48,324 nucleotides of DNA from Chlamydiales bacterium (lineage in GTDB: Bacteria; Chlamydiota; Chlamydiia; Chlamydiales; SM23-39). Of this stretch, positions 32,408-41,985 are shown piece after piece. The DNA is taken from assembly GCA_030681135.1 (NCBI GenBank), contig JAUXXF010000003.1, positions 1 through 48,324 of the forward strand, read 5' to 3'. How positions within the stretch are numbered: position 1 is the first letter of the stretch; each line of letters begins with the position of its first letter. A program made the translations under genes and the position numbers. Below the pieces are notes generated by a model, which worked only from the letters and a program-made list of their open reading frames with translations, ran no database searches and had not been told where the DNA came from.

Positions 32408-34860
32408 AAGTAAGGTCTAGAAGCTACAAAAGTTAACCTGCAATATTCTTTATCGTAAGCCCAAGAGATAAAGGGTGTCAATAAATCTATTGATTCCCCT
32501 CGAAGAGAAACGATAATTTTATCGCAAAATGGCAAAGCTGCCATCGATTCCGGCTTATCTAAAGAAGCTGCGATAAATAAAATAATCAACTCGTAGCGCA
32601 TTTTCAAAGGTTCGAACAGCTCAGAAAATAAGCGAGATTGGGGCCAATCAGATCCGTAAGAAAAATACTCGACTCCTTCTTTCGATGACTGAGAAAGAGG
32701 GTGCACGATACAAACTTTTCGCCCTGCACGGACAAAAAGAGACGCTAAAGGAAAAGAAAAATCTGGCCCTTTTCCCCCGAGAATTCCAACAACTTTCGCC
32801 TTGGGAGAAGCGTTTACGAACACACACAAGTGCCGTAGAGTATCCAAAGAATGAAGTTCTCCACTAAAGGGAAGAGACAACAGGCGCAATTTTTCTGGCG
32901 TTACAGGGAACCCTTGAGTCCCTTTTTGCAAGACAGAGACAAAAAAACGGCTGCCGCTAAGAGCTAAAGCCCCGACCAAAATAGCGAGAGTCCCATAAGG
33001 AAACTCCGGCAGTAAAGGCAATGCTGGCTGATCGAGAGGTTTTGAGCCGACTTTATGTAAATGATGCCCGATTGTTTTCGTCTCAATCAGCTCGATGGCC
33101 GTCTTGATCACAGCTAAATTTGCTTTTGACTGCAGCTCAAATTTCTGCTCTGCCTGCCAAGTTTCTGGTAAAAGAGAGAGCTGGCTGCGCAAAGAGCCCA
33201 TCTGGTTAGAGATCAGCTCTTTTTCTTGCAAAAGCTCAGAGCGTCTTTTGGCCATCTGCTCTTGTTTACTTCGTTCAATCACCGAGAGTTGCCTATGAAT
33301 CGAGCTCTTACCTGCTTGCTGCAGGGCACTTAATTGTTCTAATAATCGTTCGACCTCAGCCCGCTCGATCAGCGCTGTTTGTTCAATGTGCTCTTTTAAA
33401 AGCCTTCGTTGCAAGGCAAGCTCCTCTTTCCATCTGAGCCTCTCCTTTTCACTGCAATAGATCTCTTCTTTAAGCCTGTTTTGTAGCGAACTTGCACTCG
33501 AGATGAACTGCTGGCTAATCGGATCTTTTAAACAAGTAATTAAAGAGCCCAATTCCCCTTCCATTTGCTCTAACGCATCCTCGAACACTCTGAGTCGCAT
33601 CCGAGCTTGATCGAGCAGATGAGTATACTCTTTACGAAGATGCTTGATCGTATCCCATTCCGCCCCTTCCCACTGCGAAGAAGGGTGTTGATCAATCAAC
33701 TGCTTTTTGCTGCCCTGAATTTCATAATTATTGACGATTGCTTGATGTGGCAGGCTAAGAGGACTAGCTTCGAGCAAATCTTTTTGCTGCTGCAAGCTCC
33801 ACATTTGAGTCTGGAGATCAGATAACGCTGGATCTTCCAAAACAAGACAGCCGCTTTGGAGCCGCTGCAACTCGAAATCAATGGCCAATGCTTTTTCTTT
33901 GAGCTTCAAATAAGGATCGAGAACAAGCTGCAGCTGCTGCTCCGCATCAAAGCACCCCTCCCCTGTCAAAGACTCTTGCATCAAAGCTGCTTGAGCCCGA
34001 ATCGTTTCTTCAAACTGCTGAAATAGTTCCTTTTGCCGGAGGCCAAGATAGGCAAGCTGCTCTTTGGCAAATGCCTCATGCTCTTGATGAAAGTAGCGCT
34101 GGAGTTCAGCCATCAGCTTGCTTAGCAGCTGAACACCTTGTTTTCGATCTCTTGTTTGATAGATCAAACGATAAATAGAGCCATTTGTTTTATGAGGCAA
34201 AATAGAGATGTTTTTTTGTAACTTGCTTGCCAAAGTGAGCCAAGGAGAAAAACGGACCTGGTAGCGCTTAGCCTCTTTAGGAGCCTTTTGAAGAGTACAA
34301 CGCAAAGAAAAAGCGCACGTCTCGGCAGTAAAGGGAACTCCAATCGATCCAATCGCTATTTTTTCCCCCTCATAGAAAAGCTCAAAGCTTTCCGAGCCCG
34401 TAAAAGAAAAGAACATATCGATCGGCTTTTCTACATCAATACTGACATGACTAAATTGCAACTCTTCAGGATCTTTCAAACCAAGTCTCCACTCTGCACG
34501 CCAAAGATCCTCTAGACGATGATAGAAAGAAGACATCCGATCTGGCAACACGCGAGCTTGAAGGCCTAACATTTCGATAACCGGTCGAAGGATGGTGTGC
34601 GATTGAAGGAGCGGCTGAATTTGGCTTGTCGAGGGAGGTAGCGATGAAAACAGTTGTTTCATCATGTTTCGCCCTTCGCCTCCTTCTGATTCAGACTGTT
34701 CTTGAAACGTTGCTTCCACCGTGTAATAAACTCCCCTGTAGGAGATCAGTATGGAAGCAAGAAGAGCTCCTATGAATCCTGCGCGGAGCAGAGATCTTTT
34801 CATAGAGCGAAGCTGCCAAATAAGATCTTGTCCAGTAACTATCCGAACATCTTGACTCAT
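32404..34860 (-). CDS. Wzz/PCP-type polysaccharide co-polymerase with degenerate kinase domain
   Basis: An 818-aa inner-membrane protein: transmembrane helix 1 (about residues 24-45, [16 protein letters not shown]), a Wzz-like periplasmic domain, about 350 residues of coiled coil, transmembrane helix 2 ([16 protein letters not shown], about 640-660), and a C-terminal Rossmann-like domain matching BY-kinases. The Walker A place reads [12 protein letters not shown] and lacks the Lys-Ser/Thr pair, so ATP binding is doubtful. The tail has three Tyr ([19 protein letters not shown]). It would set chain length of an exported glycan. ATG 34860 overlaps the upstream stop (ATGA). Confidence 0.85.
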   Translation of the reverse strand: MSQDVRIVTGQDLIWQLRSMKRSLLRAGFIGALLASILISYRGVYYTVEATFQEQSESEGGEGRNMMKQLFSSLPPSTSQIQPLLQSHTILRPVIEMLGLQARVLPDRMSSFYHRLEDLWRAEWRLGLKDPEELQFSHVSIDVEKPIDMFFSFTGSESFELFYEGEKIAIGSIGVPFTAETCAFSLRCTLQKAPKEAKRYQVRFSPWLTLASKLQKNISILPHKTNGSIYRLIYQTRDRKQGVQLLSKLMAELQRYFHQEHEAFAKEQLAYLGLRQKELFQQFEETIRAQAALMQESLTGEGCFDAEQQLQLVLDPYLKLKEKALAIDFELQRLQSGCLVLEDPALSDLQTQMWSLQQQKDLLEASPLSLPHQAIVNNYEIQGSKKQLIDQHPSSQWEGAEWDTIKHLRKEYTHLLDQARMRLRVFEDALEQMEGELGSLITCLKDPISQQFISSASSLQNRLKEEIYCSEKERLRWKEELALQRRLLKEHIEQTALIERAEVERLLEQLSALQQAGKSSIHRQLSVIERSKQEQMAKRRSELLQEKELISNQMGSLRSQLSLLPETWQAEQKFELQSKANLAVIKTAIELIETKTIGHHLHKVGSKPLDQPALPLLPEFPYGTLAILVGALALSGSRFFVSVLQKGTQGFPVTPEKLRLLSLPFSGELHSLDTLRHLCVFVNASPKAKVVGILGGKGPDFSFPLASLFVRAGRKVCIVHPLSQSSKEGVEYFSYGSDWPQSRLFSELFEPLKMRYELIILFIAASLDKPESMAALPFCDKIIVSLRGESIDLLTPFISWAYDKEYCRLTFVASRPYL

Positions 34861-35900
34861 GGCAGTACACCCCAAGTCACGCACTGCTGACCCATCGTAA
34901 AGCTGGGCAAAAGTTGAGAGATAAATCGATTCCATTCGGTAATCGGTTTAGAAGCAACATAGACAATATCGCCTGGCATGAGCAGCAAACTATCGTTAGG
35001 CAGATGGATCACATGTTCCCAACTGAGCGTATAAATTTTCGGCTGGCAGATATTGCCACGAATGACCTGGATGTATGAGCGATCTCCTGTGAACAAAATT
35101 CCTCCCGCTTCTGCTAAAGCGTGCCGAAGAGACATAAAACCATGAGGCAAGTGAATCACCCTCTCGCGGCCCACCTCACCCATAACCATTAAACTTGCTG
35201 CTGAAGGTTCTGCGATGTAGACCTTATCGCCTCCTCGCATGACCACATTTTGAGTCATATCCCCTTCTTTCAGAAGTTTGTAAAAATCTACAGCGACAAG
35301 CCTCCCTTCTCTGGCCAAATAACTTTTAAATAAATTTGCCTCCGGAGGCACTTTTGCTTTCGAAAGAACATCGAAAAGGCGAATTTTCCCATCCACTGCA
35401 ACGCTGGAAATTTGCACCATCCCAGCAAGCTCGACTTTGCCCACCATCCGATCTTTGTAGGCAACAAAGACCTCCATATCCTGGATTTGCGTTTGATAAC
35501 AGGCTTGAATCGCCTGGCGCGCAGCTTCCAACGTCAATCCCTCAACGCAAATCGGAGGAAGATCGGGCAAAGAAACGGCCCCTCCTACAACTCGATATCC
35601 CACAGACTGACCAATCGAGGCCACAGCCTGCACAATATCGGACCTTTTAGGATGATAGAGAGCTATTTGCAACACATCATCTTCGCGAATGACATCCTTG
35701 TAAGGCTCTAAGAATTCTTCTTGCAAGGGCTCGTATTCTTTTCCTTCCAGTTCAAGAATCGAAAATTTTCCCTCTCGAATTTTATACGAATCGAGGACGA
35801 ATTCATCAGCCCCAAATACATCTTTCCCCATGTAAGGCCCGCTGCAACTGGCTACTAAGAGAATTAATACCCCCAAAAAACATCCCCACACTCTCTCCAT
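34857..35900 (-). CDS. Wza-like polysaccharide export lipoprotein
   Basis: A 347-aa outer-membrane-type lipoprotein. MERVWGCFLGVLILLVASC is a lipoprotein signal with lipobox LVASC, which is why I start at ATG 35900 rather than 35915. The Poly_export domain follows (EDVLQIALYHPKR, about residues 72-165), then SLBB-like beta-grasp domains (KVELAGMVQISSVAVDGKIRLFDVL and VMVMGEVGRERVIHLPHG). Such proteins form the export channel for capsule or exopolysaccharide with a Wzz/Wzc partner, encoded next in the operon with an ATGA overlap. Confidence 0.88.
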   Translation of the reverse strand: MERVWGCFLGVLILLVASCSGPYMGKDVFGADEFVLDSYKIREGKFSILELEGKEYEPLQEEFLEPYKDVIREDDVLQIALYHPKRSDIVQAVASIGQSVGYRVVGGAVSLPDLPPICVEGLTLEAARQAIQACYQTQIQDMEVFVAYKDRMVGKVELAGMVQISSVAVDGKIRLFDVLSKAKVPPEANLFKSYLAREGRLVAVDFYKLLKEGDMTQNVVMRGGDKVYIAEPSAASLMVMGEVGRERVIHLPHGFMSLRHALAEAGGILFTGDRSYIQVIRGNICQPKIYTLSWEHVIHLPNDSLLLMPGDIVYVASKPITEWNRFISQLLPSFTMGQQCVTWGVLP

Positions 35901-35991
35901 CTGAAAAAAACCCATGCAAAATAGAATTCAGAACTTTACAATGACAGGTATATCACACATGACTGTTTATGAAAGTAGATTTTTGATCAAA

Positions 35992-36954
35992 ATGAAAAGA
36001 GTTTTAATTACCGGAGCTGCCGGATTTATTGGATTTCACCTCGCCCAACATCTTCAGAAAAGAGGAGATGCGGTCATAGGTCTAGATAATTTTAATGCCT
36101 ACTATGATCCAGAGCTGAAATACCGACGTATGCGCGTGTTGCAAGAGGCATCGATTCATGTCATTTGTGCAGATATTCAAGAAGGGGCACTTCTCAAAAA
36201 AATCATGGCTGAAGAGGAAATCACCCATGTTGTGCATCTGGCGGCTCAAGCAGGCGTACGCCATTCAATCTTAAAACCACAAGATTACGCAGCCTCTAAT
36301 TTGCATGGATTTTTATCTATTCTGGAAGCGTGTCGCGCATTTCCTCATGTAAAACTCATCTACGCTTCCTCTTCTTCCGTGTATGGCCTCAACAAAAAAA
36401 CCCCTTTTGCTGTCGAAGATCAAACGGATCATCCTACAAACCTTTATGGAGCTACCAAAAAAGCCAATGAAGTCATGGCGCACGCCTATCATCAGCTCTA
36501 CGGATTTTCTGTCACAGCGCTGCGCTATTTCACTGTCTATGGTCCTTGGGGACGGCCTGATATGGCCTACTACCATTTTACCCGCCAAATTTCTGAAGGA
36601 AAACCGATCAATGTGTTTAATCATGGACTGATGAAGCGCGATTTTACCTATATCGATGATATTATCGCCGGCACTGTAGCTGCTATCGATCTCGGAGCTT
36701 CTTATGAGATTTTTAATCTAGGCAACCATAACCCAGTCTCTCTTCTTTATCTCATTGACCTCCTTGAAGAAAAATTAGGAAAAAAAGCCACACGGAATTT
36801 ACTTCCCATGCAGCCAGGAGAGGTTTTAGAGACCTACGCCGATATTCAAAAAAGTCAGGATCTTCTCCAGTTCCGTCCCACTACATCGATAGAAGAAGGG
36901 ATCTCCCGCTTTATCGATTGGTATCGCTGTTATGGTGAAGGACAGCTGGCATAG
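35992..36954 (+). CDS. UDP-glucuronate 4-epimerase
   Basis: A 320-aa extended SDR, converting UDP-glucuronate to UDP-galacturonate. Hallmarks: VLITGAAGFIGFHLAQHL at the start, AAQAGVRHSI, SSSSVYGLNKKTPF, catalytic YGATKKANE (YxxxK) and TVYGPWGRPDMAYYHF, which are typical of this epimerase rather than GalE. I start at ATG 35992 directly before the Rossmann strand; longer starts add an unrelated leader. It diverges from the Wza-type operon, and with UXS gives two branches from UDP-glucuronate. Its 3' end overlaps the convergent 457-aa gene by 44 nt. Confidence 0.9.
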   Translation: MKRVLITGAAGFIGFHLAQHLQKRGDAVIGLDNFNAYYDPELKYRRMRVLQEASIHVICADIQEGALLKKIMAEEEITHVVHLAAQAGVRHSILKPQDYAASNLHGFLSILEACRAFPHVKLIYASSSSVYGLNKKTPFAVEDQTDHPTNLYGATKKANEVMAHAYHQLYGFSVTALRYFTVYGPWGRPDMAYYHFTRQISEGKPINVFNHGLMKRDFTYIDDIIAGTVAAIDLGASYEIFNLGNHNPVSLLYLIDLLEEKLGKKATRNLLPMQPGEVLETYADIQKSQDLLQFRPTTSIEEGISRFIDWYRCYGEGQLA

Positions 36955-38284
36955 CTCCTAAAACGGCGCCTGCTTGATTTGCGATCTCTTGATACTTCAT
37001 ATGATTGATGAAGGCAGTGTGAGGATGCACGGCATCAGAATAGGCGCCAGGATGCTGAATCCCTACTTTTTCAAGAGTAAAGGGATTGAGAGGCTTCGAG
37101 TCTGCGCGCGTCCACGCAAAATCAGCTTTTAGCTTCCCAAACTGATAAGTTTTCACCGAATGCGTGCCATAACTAGCTACCGCAGAAATGTCATTTGGGC
37201 GTAAAGAAAAAGTCGCCCCATCTAACTGATCACACCCTTCCACATACAGATAATGACTGCCCCAAGGATGAGAATGACTTGTCACATAATCTGGAGCAGC
37301 AGCATGTAGAAGCTCCCCTAAGTCAGGCTGATGCCATGTGAGGATGACTTCTCCAGAAGGATCTATATTGACTACGGAAGGCCTTGCTAAAGCTGGGTGA
37401 TGGTTGAGGAAATCGTTTGCATATTGCTCAGCTGCCTGGCGATTGATTTTTTGAAAATAATTGAAGGCAAGTCGTTGGATTTTCCCGATGAGAAACCCCG
37501 TAACAAGGCTTCCTACCACGGCTGCGGGAAGTCCAGCTAATAACTGCCCTACCGCTTTTTCTGCTAATTCTAATCTAGCGCCTTCTTTTGCCTGGGTAGC
37601 CGCTTGTAAAGCATGAGCTGAGAGGCCGGCTAAAAATAGAGCGCCTCCAAGACCAATTCCTAACAAAAATAAAGGATTGCCGGAGATTAAGGACCGGCCC
37701 ACACTCGAGCTGGCCATGGAAGCGCCCATGACACACCATGTTTCGGCTAACGCGAATGAATAGATAAAATCGATGAGATACTTCGCGAAGGACCCAAGCG
37801 CTTTTAAAGGGTGCATGACGCTGTAGCAGCTGATTTCGATGACATGTCGGAGCAGAGAAACAACTTGATAAATGCCTTTTAAGGGAAGTTTGCCTGCATA
37901 AATAGCGAGTTCTTTATACCAGGTGTCCCCATCATGACTATTGAGCCATTCGTTAAATGAAGTGTTGATCCCTAGTTGAGCCCGAAGGTATTGGCTCAGA
38001 TCGTTAATTTTATTTTGAACGCTTTCTCCAGTCTGATCCATGACAGATTGAAAAATCCAGTTAGGTAATACATGGTCTAACGTTTGATCAAGATCTGTGA
38101 GTTTTTGAATCAAATAGTCATGCAATCGTTTTGGTTGCTGAGAAGCGCAATAAAAATTTTCTTTTACGACTGAAAAACAGGTGGCGCCAAGCTCTGTTGT
38201 TGTAGAAATACACCCTTGAACTCTTTCAGAATCATATAAACTTTTTTCTACACGTCCATAAATTGCTTTAGCCTGATCTATCAT
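36911..38284 (-). CDS. Unknown membrane protein, Inc-like hairpins
   Basis: A 457-aa protein I do not recognise. The first 150 residues are helical and soluble. Hydrophobic segments follow at about 165-185 (FAKYLIDFIYSFALAETW), 200-226 (LFLLGIGLGGALFLAGLSA) and 245-268 (VGQLLAGLPAAVVGSLVTGFLIG). The last two form a hairpin, as in chlamydial inclusion-membrane proteins. The soluble C-terminal part (about 290-457) has a His-rich patch SHSHPWGSHYLY. No signal peptide is seen. A secreted host-membrane protein is possible. Confidence 0.62.
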   Translation of the reverse strand: MIDQAKAIYGRVEKSLYDSERVQGCISTTTELGATCFSVVKENFYCASQQPKRLHDYLIQKLTDLDQTLDHVLPNWIFQSVMDQTGESVQNKINDLSQYLRAQLGINTSFNEWLNSHDGDTWYKELAIYAGKLPLKGIYQVVSLLRHVIEISCYSVMHPLKALGSFAKYLIDFIYSFALAETWCVMGASMASSSVGRSLISGNPLFLLGIGLGGALFLAGLSAHALQAATQAKEGARLELAEKAVGQLLAGLPAAVVGSLVTGFLIGKIQRLAFNYFQKINRQAAEQYANDFLNHHPALARPSVVNIDPSGEVILTWHQPDLGELLHAAAPDYVTSHSHPWGSHYLYVEGCDQLDGATFSLRPNDISAVASYGTHSVKTYQFGKLKADFAWTRADSKPLNPFTLEKVGIQHPGAYSDAVHPHTAFINHMKYQEIANQAGAVLGAMPAVLHHNSDTNR

Positions 38285-38447
38285 AAAACAAACCTTCCTG
38301 AATTTTATTTGGATTAATAATACATTTACATTAAGTTAATTTCAACAAAAACAGTAATTAGCAATATTTTTATCAAATAAAATCAATGAAAAAAGGAATA
38401 TACCGACAAAAATTTTCACCTTCACTTATTTTGATTATAGGATTATA

Positions 38448-38885
38448 TTGAAGCGTATGGAAAAAAAACTACCTCCTCGTTGGCAACAACGGTTAAGTAA
38501 CTACACAAGCGCATTAGCCCAATTGAAATCGGCTGTTGCATTATCCTCTCAACGATCGTTGTCTGATCTGGAAAAGCAAGGCCTGATTAAATCGTTTGAA
38601 TTTACACATGAGTTAGCCTGGAATGTGATGAAGGACTACTTTCTCGATCAAGGAAATCCAAACATCACGGGATCTCGGGACGCTGTGCGGGAAGCATTCA
38701 GCAAGGGGATCATTCTAGACGGGGAACCTTGGATGGAAATGATTAAAAGTCGCAACCAAACATCTCATACCTACAATCATAAAGTAGCCGATGAAATCGC
38801 AGAGAAGATCACAACTATTTATTATCAGTTGTTTGAAACGTTCCTGTCCAAGATGCATTCTTTAATGAATGGCCATGCAAAATAA
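38448..38885 (+). CDS. HEPN-type toxin (HI0074-family nucleotidyltransferase partner)
   Basis: A 145-aa all-helical protein of the HI0074/HEPN family. The RNase motif Rx4-6H appears as RNQTSH in MIKSRNQTSHTYNHK (about residue 106). FEFTHELAWNVMKDYFLDQG and GSRDAVREAF are family features. The pair with the following MNT gene, overlapping by 17 nt, is a HEPN-MNT toxin-antitoxin module in which the MNT enzyme AMPylates the HEPN toxin. The frame opens with TTG at 38448 (AGGA 6 nt upstream); ATG 38457 is the alternative. Confidence 0.85.
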   Translation: MKRMEKKLPPRWQQRLSNYTSALAQLKSAVALSSQRSLSDLEKQGLIKSFEFTHELAWNVMKDYFLDQGNPNITGSRDAVREAFSKGIILDGEPWMEMIKSRNQTSHTYNHKVADEIAEKITTIYYQLFETFLSKMHSLMNGHAK

Positions 38886-39222
38886 CGAACAGTTTGGTCT
38901 GCCAATCCATGTGATCCATCAGCTGCGCGAAATATTTCGCAAGTATGCAGCCATTGATCAAGTTATTTTGTACGGTTCACGTGCTATGGGCAAAGCCCGG
39001 CCCGGCTCAGATATTGATTTATGTATCGACTCCGATGCACTGACGTTAACAGAATTGTTAGCGATTGAAAACGAGATCGATGATCTCCTTTTTCCCTGGA
39101 AGGTTGACTTGTCAATAAGAAACAAAATCGATAATCCAAATTTGCTGGAGCACATTAATTTGGTTGGCATCGAATTTTACCGCAGGTATAATTTTGGAGG
39201 TTCATTAGGAGGAGATCGCTAG
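38869..39222 (+). CDS. MNT-type minimal nucleotidyltransferase antitoxin
   Basis: A 117-aa minimal nucleotidyltransferase. The signature GSRAMGKARPGSDIDL (GSx10DxD) supplies two catalytic Asp, with a third in KVDLSIR. It probably AMPylates a Tyr of the HEPN partner, neutralising it. The start may be ATG 38869 or ATG 38875; both lie inside the HEPN gene. Complete and apparently functional. Confidence 0.87.
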   Translation: MAMQNNEQFGLPIHVIHQLREIFRKYAAIDQVILYGSRAMGKARPGSDIDLCIDSDALTLTELLAIENEIDDLLFPWKVDLSIRNKIDNPNLLEHINLVGIEFYRRYNFGGSLGGDR

Positions 39223-39273
39223 AGGTCTGCACCTATACCAACTGATTGATCAACATGTAACTTACAGATTGGC

Positions 39274-40524
39274 GTGTTAAAGAAAATATCCAATCGCGAA
39301 GAACGCCCTGCAAGATGCACATTATTCGCATTTATGGGGACTCGGCTCATAGGCACTCCTTGTTGGTGCTTAATAAGCATGTTGGCGTTCATTTTATATA
39401 AAAATATGCATCTTAGCCCGCTACAAATCACAATCATTGTAGCGCTCAAGCCAGCCTCATCGCTTTTAGTTCCCTATTGGAGTCAAGCAATCTATCAAAG
39501 ATCTGATAGAATCATCAAGAATCTTATAGGAGCTAATTTCCTTCGCCATCTTCCTCTTTTTTTCATTCCTTGGTTCCACTCGTCTTGGTTTATTATTTTT
39601 TCATTCGGGATCTACATGTTGCTTACCAGGGCTACCATCCCAGCCTGGATGGAATTATTTAAATACACTCTTCCTAAAACAAGGCACGAAGAAATTATCG
39701 GATATGGAACGATTATAGATTATCTTGGGACTGCGACTTTTACAGTCGTGATAGGTATGTTGTTGGACAATGATCAAGGTATTTGGAAATGGCTATTTTC
39801 AATTTCAGCAGGCCTTGGCATCTTATCTTCCTTTCTTTTCATCTTGCTTCCGGAGTTATCTGCACCAACACCTCATACAGAGACTCTCCCTTCTCAACGT
39901 TTCAAAATTCAAGAAAAAATCTTTAGGCCCTGGAGGCAAATATGGCAACTGATCTCTTGTCGTAAAGACTTCTTAGTCTTTCAAATAGGATTTATGTTTG
40001 GAGGAGCGGGTCTTATGATCATGCAGCCCGTTCTTCCTCAATTCTTTGTTGACACACTTCACTTGTCTTTTACTGAAATAGGGATTGCTCTGGCGTTATG
40101 TAAAGGAGTGGGGGTTGCTTTAACTTCCCCTCTTTGGACAAGGTTATTTCGAAAAGTTAATATTTTTAGGCTGAGCGCTCTTGTGACCTTTTTTGCCGCC
40201 TTATTCCCTTTCTTTCTTCTAGCTTCCTCTTCTCATCTCGCCTTACTTTATTTTGCTTATGTATTTTATGGAATTATGCAAGCTGGAAGCGAATTGAGTT
40301 GGCATATGTCAGGTCTTGTCTTTGCTCAAGAAAAAGACAGCTCTTTATTCAGCAGCATCAATGTACTGACTGTAGGAATCAGAGGATGCATGGTCCCTGC
40401 TATAGGCTCCATGCTTGTCCCATTTATTCACCCTGTGGGAGTTATTTTATTGGGAGCGCTTCTTTGTCTACTTGCATCCGGATATTTTCTATTCAACGGC
40501 CGCACTCACTTAGCGCTCGAATAA
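39274..40524 (+). CDS. Major facilitator superfamily transporter
   Basis: A 416-aa, about 12-helix carrier with a cytosolic loop around residues 205-235. The sequence is MFS-like (FMFGGAGLMIMQPVLPQFF, GIALALCKGVGVALTSPLWTRLFRKV) but without the classical RxGRR motif after helix 2, where SQAIYQRSDRII stands. Substrate unknown. The start is GTG 39274 with no visible ribosome site, so it may begin later. It overlaps the convergent nnrD gene by 15 nt. Confidence 0.8.
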   Translation: MLKKISNREERPARCTLFAFMGTRLIGTPCWCLISMLAFILYKNMHLSPLQITIIVALKPASSLLVPYWSQAIYQRSDRIIKNLIGANFLRHLPLFFIPWFHSSWFIIFSFGIYMLLTRATIPAWMELFKYTLPKTRHEEIIGYGTIIDYLGTATFTVVIGMLLDNDQGIWKWLFSISAGLGILSSFLFILLPELSAPTPHTETLPSQRFKIQEKIFRPWRQIWQLISCRKDFLVFQIGFMFGGAGLMIMQPVLPQFFVDTLHLSFTEIGIALALCKGVGVALTSPLWTRLFRKVNIFRLSALVTFFAALFPFFLLASSSHLALLYFAYVFYGIMQAGSELSWHMSGLVFAQEKDSSLFSSINVLTVGIRGCMVPAIGSMLVPFIHPVGVILLGALLCLLASGYFLFNGRTHLALE

Positions 40525-41985
40525 ATTCCAAAGCTCAGAAGTTCCAAGCTCATCAATCAGATCGCTAGCAATGAGAGCGTACGAGCTCTTCTTCTTTGCA
40601 GCGCGCTCGCCTGCCAATGCATGAAGTGTAGCGCCTAAGACCGCTCCATCCCAGCAAGAAAGCCCCTGCGCTAAAAACGCAGCGATCATACCCGTCAAAA
40701 CATCGCCAGATCCTGCAGTAGCCATACCAGGATCTCCATAGGGAATAACCAGAGGGGTTCTTTTCGGACCAAAGATGAAGGACGGCCCCCCTTTTAACAC
40801 AATGACAGCTCCTGTCCGATCAGAAAGAGCCTGGCATTTTATGAATAACTCTTCATCAGACGGAGCCTCTTTGCAGGAGATGAGCGGCAAGACTTCACCT
40901 CGATGAGGAGTCAGCACAACTTGTTTAGGCCAAGAAGAAGGATCTGGAATTAACGCATCTGCATCGAGCACGCATGGTACATCGACATGAGCTAGATGTT
41001 TTATTAGCCACTCTTTCATGTTAGGAATGCGGCCAAGACCAGGCCCTACAAAGACTGAAGAAGCTCTCGTCAGTTCATGATTCCATGCGGCCTCATCCCA
41101 CACTGTATGGATCAGCTCAAAAAACGAATGCTCCATCTCTGCATCGTCTGGATGAAACAGCCTGATCATCCCAGCGCCGCTGCGAAGCGCTGCCAAAGAA
41201 GAGAGTTTGGGAGCTCCGGAAAATTGCTTAGAGCCGCCATAGCCGACTACATACCCCGCTTGATATTTATGCCGATTTCTTACGAGATGAGGCAGTTTTA
41301 AAACCGTAGGATGACAAAGCTCTGCAAAGATCTTGGCTTTTTGCAAATAAACGCTCGGAAACCCAATATCTTCTACATAAAGTTTTCCTACGCAGTTCCA
41401 GCCATTTCGGAGAAAAAAGCCGCTCTTTGCACAGCCAAGAGCAACAGTGGCCGTCGCTTGAATCGCCTCATCAGCCCCTTCTCCTGTCGTCCCATTGAGT
41501 CCTGAAGGAAGATCGATCGCAATGCAAGGATTATCCGAACTGTTGATCCGCTGAATCCAAGCCGCAAGATCGGGCGACAAAGTCCCTCGAAACCCTGTGC
41601 CAAGCAGTCCATCGATGATCAAGCCGTAGAAATTCATCTCTACATCATCGGAAAAAACTCGTCCGCCCTTTTCTTCAAAAAACCGGCGCATCTGTTGATT
41701 CAAAGGGCTGCTATCTTTGGAAGAGTATAGACAAAAGGCCTCGACAGAAAAACCTTCTTGGAGCAAAAAAGCGCCCGCTGCCAGAGCATCTCCCCCTTTA
41801 TTCCCCTTGCCCACAAAGAGAAGAATCTTCTCTTGTTGATTCGTATACTTTTGAGCGATGTCTGCCACTCTACGGGCAGCTTGCTGCATCAGCGCTTCTC
41901 TGCTATAGCCGCCTGCTACTGCCATCTCTTCGAGAGAAGCTGTTTCTTGGGCTGTAAGAACTACATATGTCAAAACATGTGTCAA
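40510..41985 (-). CDS. nnrD: Bifunctional NAD(P)HX epimerase/dehydratase
   Basis: A 491-aa YjeF-type repair enzyme. The N-terminal epimerase domain (about 1-210) has FVGKGNKGGDALAAGAFL and DLPSGLNGTTGE. The C-terminal ADP-dependent dehydratase (about 225-491) has GYVVGYGGSKQFSGAPKLSSLAAL, FVGPGLGR, LDADAL, LTPHRGE and GMATAGSGDVLTGMIAAFLAQG. It repairs hydrated NADH and NADPH. The ATG overlaps the gpsA stop (ATGA). Full length for the fused form, with all key residues present. Confidence 0.93.
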   Translation of the reverse strand: MTHVLTYVVLTAQETASLEEMAVAGGYSREALMQQAARRVADIAQKYTNQQEKILLFVGKGNKGGDALAAGAFLLQEGFSVEAFCLYSSKDSSPLNQQMRRFFEEKGGRVFSDDVEMNFYGLIIDGLLGTGFRGTLSPDLAAWIQRINSSDNPCIAIDLPSGLNGTTGEGADEAIQATATVALGCAKSGFFLRNGWNCVGKLYVEDIGFPSVYLQKAKIFAELCHPTVLKLPHLVRNRHKYQAGYVVGYGGSKQFSGAPKLSSLAALRSGAGMIRLFHPDDAEMEHSFFELIHTVWDEAAWNHELTRASSVFVGPGLGRIPNMKEWLIKHLAHVDVPCVLDADALIPDPSSWPKQVVLTPHRGEVLPLISCKEAPSDEELFIKCQALSDRTGAVIVLKGGPSFIFGPKRTPLVIPYGDPGMATAGSGDVLTGMIAAFLAQGLSCWDGAVLGATLHALAGERAAKKKSSYALIASDLIDELGTSELWNLFER

